Shown: positions 8,987-18,487, numbered from the stretch's first letter. The stretch is DNA of 64,000 bases from Microbulbifer sp. HZ11 (GCF_000708675.1 NZ_JELR01000002.1:496001-560000); one strand, 5' to 3'. Numbers and translations are program-made. The notes: generated by a model from the sequence alone, not told the origin.

Positions 8987-9532
8987 TTAATCCGCCTCCT
9001 TGACCAGCCCCGGAGTGGATTCAATAACCTCACGCACCGCGCGAAAGTAGCGTACGTAACCGGTACAGCGACAAATGTGTTCTCCCAGTGCTTCTTCTAT
9101 CACCTGCTCGACCTTCCCCGCTGATACAGGTCTGCGCCGGAGGTCATCGATCAACGCAGTGGCAGCGTTCACAAAGCCGGCTGTACACCAGCCGCACTGG
9201 AAAGAAAAATTACGCAAGAATGCCTGCTGTACAGGAGACAAGGCCAATACCTCGCCATTGCTATTGCGCTGCGCCTGTCCCTCCACAGTGGTCACGCTGC
9301 TACCATTAAACCGACCTACATTGTTGATACAACTGCGCACCGGTTCCAGAGCACCGTCATTACCCTCAACGAGGATGGTGCAGGCCCGGCAAACACCAAT
9401 ACCACAACCAAGCTTGGTACCCGTGAGGTTCAGATACTCCTGCAGAAAGTCCAGCAGGGTGGTGTACTCATCCACCTGCACGGGCCCCACTCGTTCGCCA
9501 TTGACCACCATTGAAACTGGAATCTTCGCCAT
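8987..9532 (-). CDS. 2Fe-2S subunit of a molybdenum hydroxylase (IorA-like)
   Basis: A 181-residue small subunit with both iron-sulfur signatures: a plant-ferredoxin cluster (CGIGVCRACTILVEG, with a further Cys in RSCINN) and the helical-domain cluster (CGWCTAGF ... ICRCTGYVRY). Xanthine oxidase-family small subunits such as IorA and CoxS have this order. It has no signal peptide, so it would be carried across the membrane by the Tat signal of its partner. The gene sits 12 bases after the molybdenum subunit. An AGGA-type ribosome site precedes ATG 9532. Confidence 0.92.
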   Translation of the reverse strand: MAKIPVSMVVNGERVGPVQVDEYTTLLDFLQEYLNLTGTKLGCGIGVCRACTILVEGNDGALEPVRSCINNVGRFNGSSVTTVEGQAQRNSNGEVLALSPVQQAFLRNFSFQCGWCTAGFVNAATALIDDLRRRPVSAGKVEQVIEEALGEHICRCTGYVRYFRAVREVIESTPGLVKEAD

Positions 9533-9544
9533 AACCTGGTTTCC

Positions 9545-12355
9545 TCACAGTACCTGGGGGTTGAGTGCCCGGCGCAATTTTTCAGGTGATACCGGCGTTT
9601 CATGAAACCGCTTACCGGTCGCCTGGTAAATGGCCTCAACCAGTGCTGCAACGATGGGGATCATGACCACCTCCGCGATCCCCTTGTGCGGGTCCTGCTC
9701 CGATTCGGGGGGCAGAATGTCGTGCTGCTGATTCCATACCGGTACATGCCGGGCAAGCGGTACCTGGTAGCGATTGAGATTCCAGGTGCCATTACCTGCA
9801 CCCTCTCCCAAGGCCGGTAGCACCTCATAGAGCGCATGACCGATTCCCATGGCCACCCCACCCTCAATTTGCCCCTCCACCAATTGAGGAACAATGGCGC
9901 GCCCACAATCCATATAGTTCTGCAGCCCGTGGATGGTCACCTCCCCACTTCCCGGGTTAACCGCCACTTCCACCAGTGCCGCTGTCGGCGCATAGTAGGT
10001 AACCATGGCATTATTCAGCGCTGTGCTGGGGTAACGCACTGCTTTACGCTCTACCACCTCGTATTCGCCGCCAACGACTCTGTCGGAGCTACCGCCGTGT
10101 CGCAAAGCGAGCCCGTCCACTCCCCAGGTGTATTTCACACCGTCGAGCTCGAAATCCGCCTCCGCCCACTCCCAGCGGTTGAAGCTGTGTACCATGACAC
10201 CGGTAATCCCTCCGCTGCGATGCACCTCTTCTGCCAGCACCTTCAGTGGTAGGGGCTTATGTTGGCCATAGTGCAGCCGGCTATTACGCCACTCGATCTG
10301 CGCCGGATCGATAGGTCCGGTTTTCCACAAGCGTTGCGCGGCGGGCAAAAGTCCCTGCGCCAACAGAATTTCCGCAGCGCGGTGGGTCGCGTGACTCTGG
10401 AAATAGGCGGACATGGATGCTGCGCTGGCCATCGCCGTCACCGGTGTCCACAGAGGGTTGCGCGACATTTTATCCTGGTGATCCTGACTCATGGTGTAGG
10501 GGCTTTCAGTCTGGAACTGACGGAGCGCATGCCACGCATCCACCTCCCCGACGTCACACCGCTGCGCCGCCTGCCCCAGAACACTTTCCAGCAGCATCGA
10601 CTGGGAGGTACTGATACCCGTCCCCATTTCCATAAATTCCACCGCCATGGACAGGCGGCCTTCCTTATCAAACTGCACCGCAGCACTCGGAGCGGCAGCA
10701 CCGGTACCGTAGTCTTTGGTCGCAATCGCATAGCCGGTACCGAACAGCAAGCCGGGATTCTCCGCCTCGAAAGTCTGCTTACGTGTGGCGCGTTCCTGCC
10801 ACATGGGATGAGTCTTCGCCCGCTCGAGCAGTTCGGTGTAACGTACACCCACTCTTGGCACAGCGCCCTGGGTATTGCGCCAACCATTCTGAAAGGCGTT
10901 GCGCAAGCGAAGCTCAATCGGGTCAATATCCAGCTCTGCTGCCGCCTGATTGACCATCATTTCCATCGCGGACATTGTTTGCAGGGTGCCGTAACCACGC
11001 ATAGAACCGGAATCCACATTCATGGACTGGTTGGCAATTGCAGAAATATCGTTGCGTGGCAGGTAATAGATACTCTGTATCGCACTGGCACCGACCATTG
11101 ATACCGATGCACTGAAATTCTGACGCCCGCCACCGTCGACCTGCATTTCAGAAATCAGTGCCTGAAACTTTCCGCTGGTTCTGTCCACCGCCAGGATGTT
11201 GCGCATATGGAAAGGATGTCGCTTGAGCCCCGCCTGGAACTGTTCGAAACGATTATTGGCCAAGCGCACCGGGGCCTTGGCAAAGAGACCGGCAACCAAA
11301 CCGTAGTAAGGGAAAATAGAGTGATCCTTTGCTCCGAACCCACCACCGACCACCGATGAGTGCACCACAATACTTTTTATATGGTCAGCAAAGCCGCTCT
11401 CGGCAATCATGTGTGCCGCGAGCTCCTGAAAGTCCTGAGGGGATTGACTGGTCAATACCAGATGTAGAGCCTGCCGGGGTCGGTCAAACCATACGTTGGA
11501 CGCTTCCGGTTCCATCATCATCGGATCAATGATCTGTGTCTTGTATTCCCCCTCAACCAGATGCCAGTTTCCTGCACTGGACTCTTTCCGCGACTGAGCG
11601 CGAATTTCCTGAGCGTAATAGATGCCCCGTTCGCTGACATCTCCAGCTTTATCGGCTTCCGTCGGCCACTCCACTTTGCGATTTTTATAGCTGGGAAAGA
11701 AAAGGCCATCCTGCAGGGGGGAGTACAGGTCTTCACCACTCGGGCCATCCGGCCCTTCCACGCGGATAATTCGCCAGCTGGCATAGGGATCACGCACCAC
11801 CGGCGGCGTCGCATCGCCATAGCGGATCACCTTCCGATTGAACTGTAAAACCTGCTTGGCCCCATTGTATTTTGCAAAATCGTCAAACAGCAGAATGGCC
11901 ACCGCGTGCCCGTAGTAGTGGGGTGACGCACCTTCCGCCAGAAGCATGGCATCGCCGTAAAACGGCGGCAACTTCACCTTCTTCTCGGACAGAGATTGCG
12001 CGGTAATACGCTGATAAGGCTGGCAGTCCGAAGGTATCTGGCTCCAGTCAATGCCATCAAACCGACGCTCTACGCGGTTGCACCGCAAGACCAGTGCATA
12101 ATGCTGCTGCTTGTCCCAATCGGGCATGTCCATGGCGCGAAAGTCTCGCCCGAATATTTTTTGCCCGGTGACTTTGGCGATACCATCCATGCGGAAAGCC
12201 GGTGATTCACCTGAACCCCGCCAGTCCGTCACCGGAGTTCCCGTAGACGGTGCAGCAGTACTCTGTCGCCAAAATGCAGGCGCCGCAAATACACTGATGC
12301 CGGCAACGGTGCAGACTTTGATAAATTTTCGCCGATCCGAACGGAAACCTTGCAT
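9545..12355 (-). CDS. Tat-exported molybdopterin hydroxylase large subunit (IorB-like)
   Basis: A 936-residue large subunit of the xanthine oxidase family. The start is ATG 12355, preceded by AGGAAG. This leaves a Tat signal (SDRRKFIKV then a hydrophobic run ending near APAFW). A longer frame to 12565 has no domain content. Molybdopterin-domain motifs include VVGGGFGAKDHS, GSMRGYGTLQTMSAMEMM and, near the C-terminus, the MGIGHALYE region with the expected glutamate zone. The family oxidises aldehydes or N-heterocycles by adding water-derived oxygen. Split small and large subunits with a cytochrome c match periplasmic isoquinoline- or aldehyde-oxidoreductase-like complexes. The real substrate is unknown. 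It is the first gene of a seven-gene operon that continues into an ABC exporter. Confidence 0.88.
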   Translation of the reverse strand: MQGFRSDRRKFIKVCTVAGISVFAAPAFWRQSTAAPSTGTPVTDWRGSGESPAFRMDGIAKVTGQKIFGRDFRAMDMPDWDKQQHYALVLRCNRVERRFDGIDWSQIPSDCQPYQRITAQSLSEKKVKLPPFYGDAMLLAEGASPHYYGHAVAILLFDDFAKYNGAKQVLQFNRKVIRYGDATPPVVRDPYASWRIIRVEGPDGPSGEDLYSPLQDGLFFPSYKNRKVEWPTEADKAGDVSERGIYYAQEIRAQSRKESSAGNWHLVEGEYKTQIIDPMMMEPEASNVWFDRPRQALHLVLTSQSPQDFQELAAHMIAESGFADHIKSIVVHSSVVGGGFGAKDHSIFPYYGLVAGLFAKAPVRLANNRFEQFQAGLKRHPFHMRNILAVDRTSGKFQALISEMQVDGGGRQNFSASVSMVGASAIQSIYYLPRNDISAIANQSMNVDSGSMRGYGTLQTMSAMEMMVNQAAAELDIDPIELRLRNAFQNGWRNTQGAVPRVGVRYTELLERAKTHPMWQERATRKQTFEAENPGLLFGTGYAIATKDYGTGAAAPSAAVQFDKEGRLSMAVEFMEMGTGISTSQSMLLESVLGQAAQRCDVGEVDAWHALRQFQTESPYTMSQDHQDKMSRNPLWTPVTAMASAASMSAYFQSHATHRAAEILLAQGLLPAAQRLWKTGPIDPAQIEWRNSRLHYGQHKPLPLKVLAEEVHRSGGITGVMVHSFNRWEWAEADFELDGVKYTWGVDGLALRHGGSSDRVVGGEYEVVERKAVRYPSTALNNAMVTYYAPTAALVEVAVNPGSGEVTIHGLQNYMDCGRAIVPQLVEGQIEGGVAMGIGHALYEVLPALGEGAGNGTWNLNRYQVPLARHVPVWNQQHDILPPESEQDPHKGIAEVVMIPIVAALVEAIYQATGKRFHETPVSPEKLRRALNPQVL

Positions 12356-13048
12356 AGTCTTCCTGAATAATTTCCCGGGTTTCGCAGATTCGATCGTACC
12401 CCGCCGCCAGCACCGGGATACGTGTTGAACACCATCATGTAGCCGATGGTTGAGAAGCCTGCCGACACACTTATCATTTTCGGCGTTCAGAATATTTACG
12501 CGCCTAAACACACGCTCCACCCAAGAACTAATAGTCTGGCAGACGCAGAACGTCCATTGAGTCATACCCCGATGGCGTCACTTCATTCCTTACAGCGTAT
12601 TTTGACTTAGCACTGGTATCGTTTCTCACCTCGACACTCCCTGACGCCGAAAACTACAGCGGGAATAAGCGTGCATGATATTGCCGAAACCCTACACTCT
12701 GTACAGCCGCGTAGCGTGGGCGATAGAAATATATTCCATTAAATAATCAAAATTATATTTTTCTGATTTTCCATTATTAAAAATTCATTTTTTAATAAAA
12801 AATAGTCTTTTATATCTGTCACCGCATTCGTCAGCACTACCTCGCGCCCCGTCTACACTCCATACAAATTTCTCAAGGAATGAGATTTTCCACTTAAACG
12901 GACTTGCGTGAGCTCTCGAAAAAGGGGCAGAGATCAATTGGCCCCTGAAATAGAAGTAAGAGAGAGACCTGCAGCGGGGAACCTCCCGCCAGCACTGGCG
13001 CATGAATCTCTACCTGGGATCGTCTGAGGTTAATTACGGGGTACATTC
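12356..13048. promoter_or_regulatory. Divergent intergenic region between hydroxylase operon and curli locus
   Basis: About 690 bases without a convincing gene. The stretch 12720-12815 is very AT-rich. It contains a near match to an IHF site (AATCAAAATTATA at 12744-12756), the kind of bent DNA found before csgD in enteric bacteria. It should hold promoters for both divergent operons. A short open frame at 12785-13003 lacks coding character. Confidence 0.5.
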
Positions 13049-13642
13049 ATGCCGATTCTCTTTCTGAGCGATTCCGGCCTACACGGGGACTTATTGTTCT
13101 CACTTGTTTCGCAGTCACTCCCCTTCAGCTGGGAGAAATCAGACTTTGGCAAACAAAAGCACTGCCTTAAAACATACGATGCCATCGTGGTTGATTGCTT
13201 CGGCCTCTCTTCGAAATCAACACCCAGCGCGGAATTCAATTACCTCAAAAGCATCGATCATTCCAAGGTCATTCTTATCAATATCCCGCAGGGGCTACCC
13301 GCGCATATTACCCAGCCACTGGAAAGCAGGAAATTTTCCTTCCTGTGCGACAACCGCGCCAGCCAGAAAGAACTGATAAAAAAGCTGGAATATTCCATAC
13401 AGAATGCGCGCGCTCCATCCGAGGCAGACCCGCGCTCGCAACTGCTACTGACCAAACGGGAACAGGAGATCCTCGCACAGCTGACCACTGGCGACCCGAA
13501 TAGCATCATTGCCTCGCGACTGCACCTGAGTGAGCACACGGTAAAAAATCATATGTACAACATTTACCGGAAAATTGGGGTGAAAAACCGGCTTCAGGCG
13601 AGCAACTGGGCAAAGCTCCACCTACAGGTCGAGCGGATATGA
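13049..13642 (+). CDS. csgD: CsgD-like LuxR-family curli regulator
   Basis: A 197-residue transcription factor. The N-terminal half is a divergent receiver-like domain without an obvious phosphorylation Asp pocket. The C-terminal half is a LuxR helix-turn-helix: LTKREQEILAQLTTG, then LHLSEHTVKNHMYNIYRKIGV and KNRLQASNWA. CsgD proteins share this architecture and activate curlin genes. It is the first gene of the curli cluster, and its TGA overlaps the csgE ATG by 4 bases. In E. coli csgDEFG is likewise one operon. The family and context are clear; the target genes are inferred to be the curlin genes downstream. Confidence 0.85.
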   Translation: MPILFLSDSGLHGDLLFSLVSQSLPFSWEKSDFGKQKHCLKTYDAIVVDCFGLSSKSTPSAEFNYLKSIDHSKVILINIPQGLPAHITQPLESRKFSFLCDNRASQKELIKKLEYSIQNARAPSEADPRSQLLLTKREQEILAQLTTGDPNSIIASRLHLSEHTVKNHMYNIYRKIGVKNRLQASNWAKLHLQVERI

Positions 13643-14100
13643 AAGCCTCTTGTCATCTTGTATGTCATGCATTGATTGCGCTGCTCACCCTACCAGCGGT
13701 GCTCTGCTCGGCGCAGGATGATGGGCAGGGACTCGAAGAGGTCCCCACTCAGTCCGACACTGGCCAGATCGAAGACGAAATCAGCGGCTTCAATGTTGAC
13801 CAGACGATTACCCGAACAGGCCATGATTTTGCTCGCTATATGAGCGAGTACCGAAACCTGCACTATCCGGATAGCACCTACAACCTGACCATTCAGGAAC
13901 GTCCATCCGCTCGCTGGGGAAATCTGATCTGGGTGACCTATAACAACAAAACCGTATTTCGGCAGTTTATCAGTCCCAGCACCAACAATATTCGAGCAGT
14001 CGCGGAAGAAACCGCAAAGGCCATTCACGAAATGGTTCTTCAGGAAATGGTCCGTCAGGCACTAACCGATCATTTTGATCTAGGAAAGGATGAATTCTAA
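13639..14100 (+). CDS. csgE: Curli secretion specificity factor CsgE
   Basis: A 153-residue secreted protein with a signal peptide ending near LCSA. The mature part contains DQTITRTGHDFARYM, LTIQERPSARWGNLIWV and NKTVFRQFISP, the hallmark segments of CsgE. CsgE caps the periplasmic side of the CsgG pore and directs curlin substrates into it. The N-terminal acidic linker (about residues 25-50) is longer than in E. coli. It overlaps csgD by 4 bases and csgF by 1, so it is translationally coupled to both. Confidence 0.92.
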   Translation: MKASCHLVCHALIALLTLPAVLCSAQDDGQGLEEVPTQSDTGQIEDEISGFNVDQTITRTGHDFARYMSEYRNLHYPDSTYNLTIQERPSARWGNLIWVTYNNKTVFRQFISPSTNNIRAVAEETAKAIHEMVLQEMVRQALTDHFDLGKDEF

Positions 14101-14519
14101 TGAAAATTACCAGGCTGGCCGCCCTGGCCGCAGCTCCCGTCCTCGTTCTCATGGGCAGCCATGGCGTTGCATCTCAACTTGTCTATGAACCGGTAAACCC
14201 GAATTTTGGCGGGAATCCGCTGAACGGCAGTTATCTGATTCAGAACGCTCAATCACAGGATGACCATGAGGATCCGGATAACCCGGCGGACCTTTACCAG
14301 CAACCCAGCGCACTTGACCGTTTCACTGATTCACTGGAGACACGACTACTCAACCAGCTGCTTACCGACGTCGGTGATGGAAATAGTGGTGAGCTGGTCA
14401 CCGATGATTTCATCGTCCAGATCGTGGATAACGACGGTCAGCTCACGGTACTGATCACCGACCGTACAACCGGCGATAAGAGCGAAATTATCGTCAGTGG
14501 CCTGAACCCGTCAAACTGA
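14100..14519 (+). CDS. csgF: Curli assembly factor CsgF
   Basis: A 139-residue secreted protein. After the signal peptide (cleavage near GVAS) comes QLVYEPVNPNFGGNPLNG, the conserved CsgF N-terminus that inserts into the CsgG pore. The C-terminal part (FIVQIVDNDGQLTVLITD, then a serine/threonine strand) is the usual beta domain. CsgF couples secretion to nucleation at the cell surface. The gene begins in the TAATG junction with csgE and is followed by a 110-base gap before csgG. Confidence 0.93.
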   Translation: MKITRLAALAAAPVLVLMGSHGVASQLVYEPVNPNFGGNPLNGSYLIQNAQSQDDHEDPDNPADLYQQPSALDRFTDSLETRLLNQLLTDVGDGNSGELVTDDFIVQIVDNDGQLTVLITDRTTGDKSEIIVSGLNPSN

Positions 14520-14629
14520 TCGAAACAACACAGACAACGACGAGAGGAAGTAAAGCGATCGCGTCCTAGATGTACCCGGGAACGCCCCGTGACCCCAGAT
14601 AATCACGAATAATATTGGAGATAAACGTG

Positions 14630-15493
14630 ATGTTTTTAAGAGGTACAAAACTCGTTACCGCCCTGACATTTGCTACGGCATTGGCAGGATGTACAGCGGT
14701 CAAGAACACTGGAGATGCCCTTTTCGGACCTGGCGAAGAAGCGGCCAAGCTGACGCCGAGGGCGGAAACCTACCGGGACCTTCTCAACCTGCCACAGCCG
14801 AAAGGAAAGATTCTGGCTGCGGTATATAGCTTTCGCGACCAGACGGGACAGTACAAGCCCTCACCCGCAAGCAGTTTCTCTACCGCGGTAACCCAGGGCG
14901 CAGCGTCCATGCTGATGAATGTGCTCAACGAATCCGGCTGGTTTATTCCGCTCGAACGGGAAGGGCTGCAAAATCTCCTCACCGAGCGCAAGATCATTCG
15001 TGCGGCCCTGGCAAAACCCAATGCACCGGAAAACAATCTGGCTTTGCCCTCTCTGGTGGCTGCCAATATTCTTCTGGAAGGGGGTATCGTTGCCTACGAT
15101 ACCAATATAAAGACCGGTGGTGCGGGAGCGCGATACTTTGGTATAGGTGCCGATGAGCAATACCGCGTGGATCAGGTAACGGTCAACCTTCGAGCCATTG
15201 ATATTCGATCAGGAAGGGTTCTGCATACTGTATTGACGTCCAAGACGGTCTACTCAAAAGCAATCAGTGCCGATGTATTCCGCTATGTGAAATACAAACG
15301 TTTGCTTGAACTGGAAGCCGGAACCACCACCAATGAACCGGCGCAACTGGCCATGCTTTCAGCGATGGAATCCGCAGTCATTCATTTGATCGGCAAAGGC
15401 ATTGTCGACAACTCCTGGTCGCTGCAAAACCCGGATGACATTAACAGTCCCGTTCTCCAGTATTATCTCAACGAAAGCACGGCGATCATGTAA
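14630..15493 (+). CDS. csgG: Curli secretion pore lipoprotein CsgG
   Basis: A 287-residue lipoprotein with lipobox LAGC. Following are LTPRAETYRDLLNLPQPKGK, the YSFRDQTGQYKP segment and the GWFIPLEREGLQNLLTERK helix of the CsgG family. CsgG forms a nonameric outer-membrane channel for unfolded curlins. The ATG at 14630 is preceded by TTGGAG 9 bases upstream. A TTG at 14615 would only add part of the ribosome site to the protein. The final helices and length agree with E. coli CsgG (277 residues). Confidence 0.94.
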   Translation: MFLRGTKLVTALTFATALAGCTAVKNTGDALFGPGEEAAKLTPRAETYRDLLNLPQPKGKILAAVYSFRDQTGQYKPSPASSFSTAVTQGAASMLMNVLNESGWFIPLEREGLQNLLTERKIIRAALAKPNAPENNLALPSLVAANILLEGGIVAYDTNIKTGGAGARYFGIGADEQYRVDQVTVNLRAIDIRSGRVLHTVLTSKTVYSKAISADVFRYVKYKRLLELEAGTTTNEPAQLAMLSAMESAVIHLIGKGIVDNSWSLQNPDDINSPVLQYYLNESTAIM

Positions 15494-15537
15494 AAGCCCC
15501 ACACGATCCGGATAAAATTTTATAACCTGAGGTGAAC

Positions 15538-16080
15538 ATGAATTCTGGCACCGTCCTGCCAAAAGCCGCCTTGCGGACGATACTATTGGCACTTGCCATG
15601 GAACCTGTTTGCGCCGACGATTTTTCTCTGGCCCATGAGCTTTCAATGGCCAATGAACTGGACTTATATGCCGCGATCGGGTCGGCCAACCTGGCGGTTA
15701 TTCACCAGGAGGGGAATTTCAATCACGTCGCCGCAGACCAGACAGGTACGGTGAACTATCTATCCCTTCAACAAGCGGGCTATGGAAACCTGCAGGTAAT
15801 CGATCAGGTCGGCAAAAGTAACAGTATCATCGCCAGCCAGCAGGGCGAGAGTAATGTTGCAATACTCCTGCAGGCGGGCTATGAAAACCAGATTCTGCTC
15901 GACCAGATAGGTTTCGCCCATAAAGCGGGAATCACTCAGTACGGCATTCAAAACTCGGCCACCGTTGAGCAGATCGGTGTGGCACACCAGATCACCATCA
16001 ACCAACGGGGCAATGGACTGCATACGGCGGTCACCCAGACGGGCGTATCCATGACCACCACGATCAATCAATATGATTAA
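15538..16080 (+). CDS. Curlin-repeat protein 1, possible CsgB-like nucleator
   Basis: A 180-residue secreted protein with a signal peptide (cleavage near VCA). It has a non-repetitive linker (FSLAHELSMANELDLYAA) and then five to six curlin repeats of the form Q-x-G-x-x-N-x-x-x-x-x-Q, for example QEGNFNHVAADQ, QAGYGNLQVIDQ and QQGESNVAILLQ. E. coli CsgB is about this size (151 residues) and sits before csgA, so a nucleator role is plausible. ATG 15538 is preceded by GAGGTG. The reading frame overlaps the next gene by 8 bases. The role assignment is by size and order only. Confidence 0.82.
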   Translation: MNSGTVLPKAALRTILLALAMEPVCADDFSLAHELSMANELDLYAAIGSANLAVIHQEGNFNHVAADQTGTVNYLSLQQAGYGNLQVIDQVGKSNSIIASQQGESNVAILLQAGYENQILLDQIGFAHKAGITQYGIQNSATVEQIGVAHQITINQRGNGLHTAVTQTGVSMTTTINQYD

Positions 16081-17011
16081 GCGTAGAAACGATATCCGGA
16101 GCCATAACACTCACGAGCGTGCATTTGTCCATGCCCGTATTGGGGCGCTTTGTTTCGCGGTTATCACTCACTCTGCCATTGCGGAAGAACTGGGCAATTA
16201 TCGGCACCAGGTTACCGCGTCCGACGTGCAGGCGATTACTGCGCAAACCAGCACCGGTGCCGATAATTCGATCCAGCAGTCGCAGGAGGGTAACGTCAAT
16301 ACGGCTGACGGTATTCAGCACAGTGAATCCGGAAGCTCGATTGTACAAACTCAGGATGGGGCCCTGAACAATGCCCATGCGTGGCAGGCATACGGCGTAA
16401 ACAACACAGTGGCAACCCAGCAATATGGCGCCCAGAACTCGATAGAGGTCACACAGGTCTACAGCTATGAAAGCGCTACTGCCAGTCAGCAAGTTGGATT
16501 TGGCAATGAGCTATCAGTTGAGCAGACAACCGGAGGCCTGAACCGTGTGCAAACATTTCAGCGCGGTGTGATAAACCAGATCGATATTTCTCAGACACAA
16601 AGTATCAATGCTCGCAGTTATGTAGAGCAGAGCGGTAATGATAATGTGACTGCGGTTCAGCAGATGGGCAGTGGCAGCTTCTCTGCAACCTCTCAGGAGG
16701 GCGCATTCAATTATGCGGGTACACGACAGTCCGGACTATTACAGGACGCAGAAATTATCCAGGTGGGTATTGCCAACCAGATGGATCTTCTTCAGGAGGA
16801 TAATTACAGCAATATCAGCGCCTTCCAGAATGGCTCATTCAACCAGATCGCGGTATCGCAAAGCGGCATCTTCGGTTTGGGCGGCAGTCACCAGGCGCTT
16901 ATCAATCAGGTCGGTAACCTGAATGCGACCTCGATTACTCAGAACGGGGTTTCATCGACGGCCATTATCACTCAATTCGGACACGGCAACTCGGTTTCAC
17001 TCAACCACTGA
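16073..17011 (+). CDS. Curlin-repeat protein 2
   Basis: A 312-residue curlin-repeat protein starting inside the stop region of the preceding gene (ATGATTAA). An atypically long N-region with several Arg/His precedes a hydrophobic signal core ending near AIAEE. About ten repeats follow with Q-x-G/S-x-x-N spacing (QEGNVNTADG, QYGAQNSIEVTQ, QVGFGNELSVEQ and others). Repeats are more degenerate than in the protein at 17562. It is translationally coupled to repeat protein 1, suggesting a minor subunit or co-nucleator. There is no counterpart in the E. coli csgBAC operon. Confidence 0.8.
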   Translation: MIKRRNDIRSHNTHERAFVHARIGALCFAVITHSAIAEELGNYRHQVTASDVQAITAQTSTGADNSIQQSQEGNVNTADGIQHSESGSSIVQTQDGALNNAHAWQAYGVNNTVATQQYGAQNSIEVTQVYSYESATASQQVGFGNELSVEQTTGGLNRVQTFQRGVINQIDISQTQSINARSYVEQSGNDNVTAVQQMGSGSFSATSQEGAFNYAGTRQSGLLQDAEIIQVGIANQMDLLQEDNYSNISAFQNGSFNQIAVSQSGIFGLGGSHQALINQVGNLNATSITQNGVSSTAIITQFGHGNSVSLNH

Positions 17012-17561
17012 CCGAAGAACCTCTGTAACAGCCACCAGGTGTACCTTCTATACACGGCACTTCAGTCTAATTTTTGCTTCAGCCAAATTTCGCCCTTCCC
17101 CATACACCTCTGAACATTTTTCCTATACGCCCCTTCTATTTGAGGCGATGTAACTCCCGCCGCGAAGGGCTTTTCCCGCCAAAACACAATCTTTCAGTTA
17201 TCAAACCGGGCTAACCAGAATCAATACTGATTAAAAACTGTACTTTCTTCCTACTCTTTCATGACTTCCCTCCTATAGCGACCCTCCCCCCAACCGACAA
17301 CAATCAATAGCAAGGTGAACATTTTTTGCTCTTTTAGATTAAAAACCAACCTAACGGTTTAAGGTTTAGACAGAGGAAATGACATGTGTGCCACAGCACA
17401 CTGATTCGTTCACCGGGTTACTGAACATGTTCGGCAGGGACCTGCCACCTGTTCAGCCAAAAGACCCGAAAAGAAATATGGCGCTGCCCTCAGCACCATT
17501 GAAGATCAGTTCCACCCTTGGGGCTGGTTGGATTCTAACGTCCGAAGTAAAGGAGCAACTC
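17012..17561. promoter_or_regulatory. Long leader and promoter region before the major curlin-like gene
   Basis: About 550 bases between two curlin genes on the same strand. The middle is pyrimidine-rich and shows no coding character. Near the end is an AT-rich stretch (about 17325-17375, with attaaaaacc and ggtttaaggt half-repeats) that could hold a promoter and regulator sites. An in-frame upstream extension of the next gene (17379-17561) lacks any signal-peptide or repeat character, so I treat it as non-coding. A separate promoter here would let the following gene be expressed much more strongly than the secretion genes. Confidence 0.5.
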
Positions 17562-18449
17562 ATGAAGACGTTTTCCCGTATCGCTGCTGCCATCGCACTT
17601 GCAACCAGCGGCAGTGTTTTCGCAGACGACAATATTGCGGTTCAAACCCAAGTTGGTGCTTTCAACGTAGCTTCCTCTACCCAGCTGGAGCTGATTGGTG
17701 GCTTCAACGAGGTTTATCAAACCCAAGTCGGTTTTGTGAACCTGTCTACCGCTCTGCAGGTTGGTCTGATCAGCGCGTTCAACGACATCAACCACTTTCA
17801 GTTTGGTGCCCTGAACAACGCATTCTCTCTGCAAAACGGCATTATCAGCATCGACAGTGATGCCACTATCAACCAGGTTGGTGTTCTCAACAACGCGACA
17901 ACCTTCCAGAGCAACTCCTTCTTCAACGACGCTACCATCAATCAGGTAGGCGTACTGAACAACGGTAACATTGGTCAGAATGAGTCTGCATTCAACGACG
18001 CCACCATCAACCAGGATGGCCTGTTGAACCAAGCCAACATCAACCAGTCTGCAAGCCTGTTCAACACCGCAGTTGCCAACCAGTTTGGCATTGCCAACCT
18101 GGCCAACCACCTGCAACAAGGCAACGGCAATACCTCCGTGTCCAACCAGTTTGGTGTTCTGAACGTGGCTGACGTTCTGCAAACCGGTAATGGCAACGAC
18201 TCCATGATCACTCAGGTAGGTGCGCTGAACGTTGCGGATCACGATCAGCTCGGTGATGACAACCTGGCCTCTACCTTGCAGGTTGGTGTACTCAACGTTG
18301 CGTTGGTTGGTCAAACTGGTGACGGCAACGCCGCATTCACCGCTCAAGGCGGCGCACTGAACTTGCACATCACTGCGCAAGGCAGCGACAACAACGTTGC
18401 TGTTGGCACCCAGATCGGTGTTGCAAACCTCGGTGTAATCGTTCAGTAA
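17562..18449 (+). CDS. Curlin-repeat protein 3, probable major subunit (CsgA-like)
   Basis: A 295-residue protein from ATG 17562 (AAAGGAG upstream). Its signal peptide ends SVFA-DDN. It then consists almost entirely of about 17 curlin half-repeats Q-x-G-x-x-N, for example QVGAFN, QVGFVN, QFGALN, QVGVLN, QFGIAN and QLGDDN, in paired units of about 22-23 residues. The repeats are more regular than in its neighbours. Codons are strongly biased to AAC, CTG, GGT and GTT forms typical of highly expressed genes. Own promoter region, regular repeats and codon bias make it the best candidate for the bulk fibre subunit. It is about twice the length of E. coli CsgA (151 residues). Confidence 0.85.
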   Translation: MKTFSRIAAAIALATSGSVFADDNIAVQTQVGAFNVASSTQLELIGGFNEVYQTQVGFVNLSTALQVGLISAFNDINHFQFGALNNAFSLQNGIISIDSDATINQVGVLNNATTFQSNSFFNDATINQVGVLNNGNIGQNESAFNDATINQDGLLNQANINQSASLFNTAVANQFGIANLANHLQQGNGNTSVSNQFGVLNVADVLQTGNGNDSMITQVGALNVADHDQLGDDNLASTLQVGVLNVALVGQTGDGNAAFTAQGGALNLHITAQGSDNNVAVGTQIGVANLGVIVQ

Positions 18450-18465
18450 GACACCAGTTGAAGTT

Positions 18466-18487
18466 TCGGCGGCCGGAAGGCCGCCGA
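18466..18487 (+). other. Strong intergenic hairpin after the major curlin gene
   Basis: A perfect 9-bp stem (tcggcggcc / ggccgccga) with a GGAA tetraloop begins 17 bases after the stop. No T-run follows, so it is more likely an mRNA stabiliser or partial attenuator than a full terminator. A second hairpin (gttcagga / tcctgaac, 18502-18520) follows. Confidence 0.7.

Noticed and set aside
12356-12565. N-terminal extension of the molybdenum hydroxylase
   Set aside because: The extra 70 residues are Cys/Arg-rich without homology-like character and would bury the Tat signal. ATG 12355 has a good ribosome site.
12785-13003. Short open frame in the AT-rich region before csgD
   Set aside because: No ribosome site, no signal or domain, and it falls in bent-DNA-like promoter sequence.
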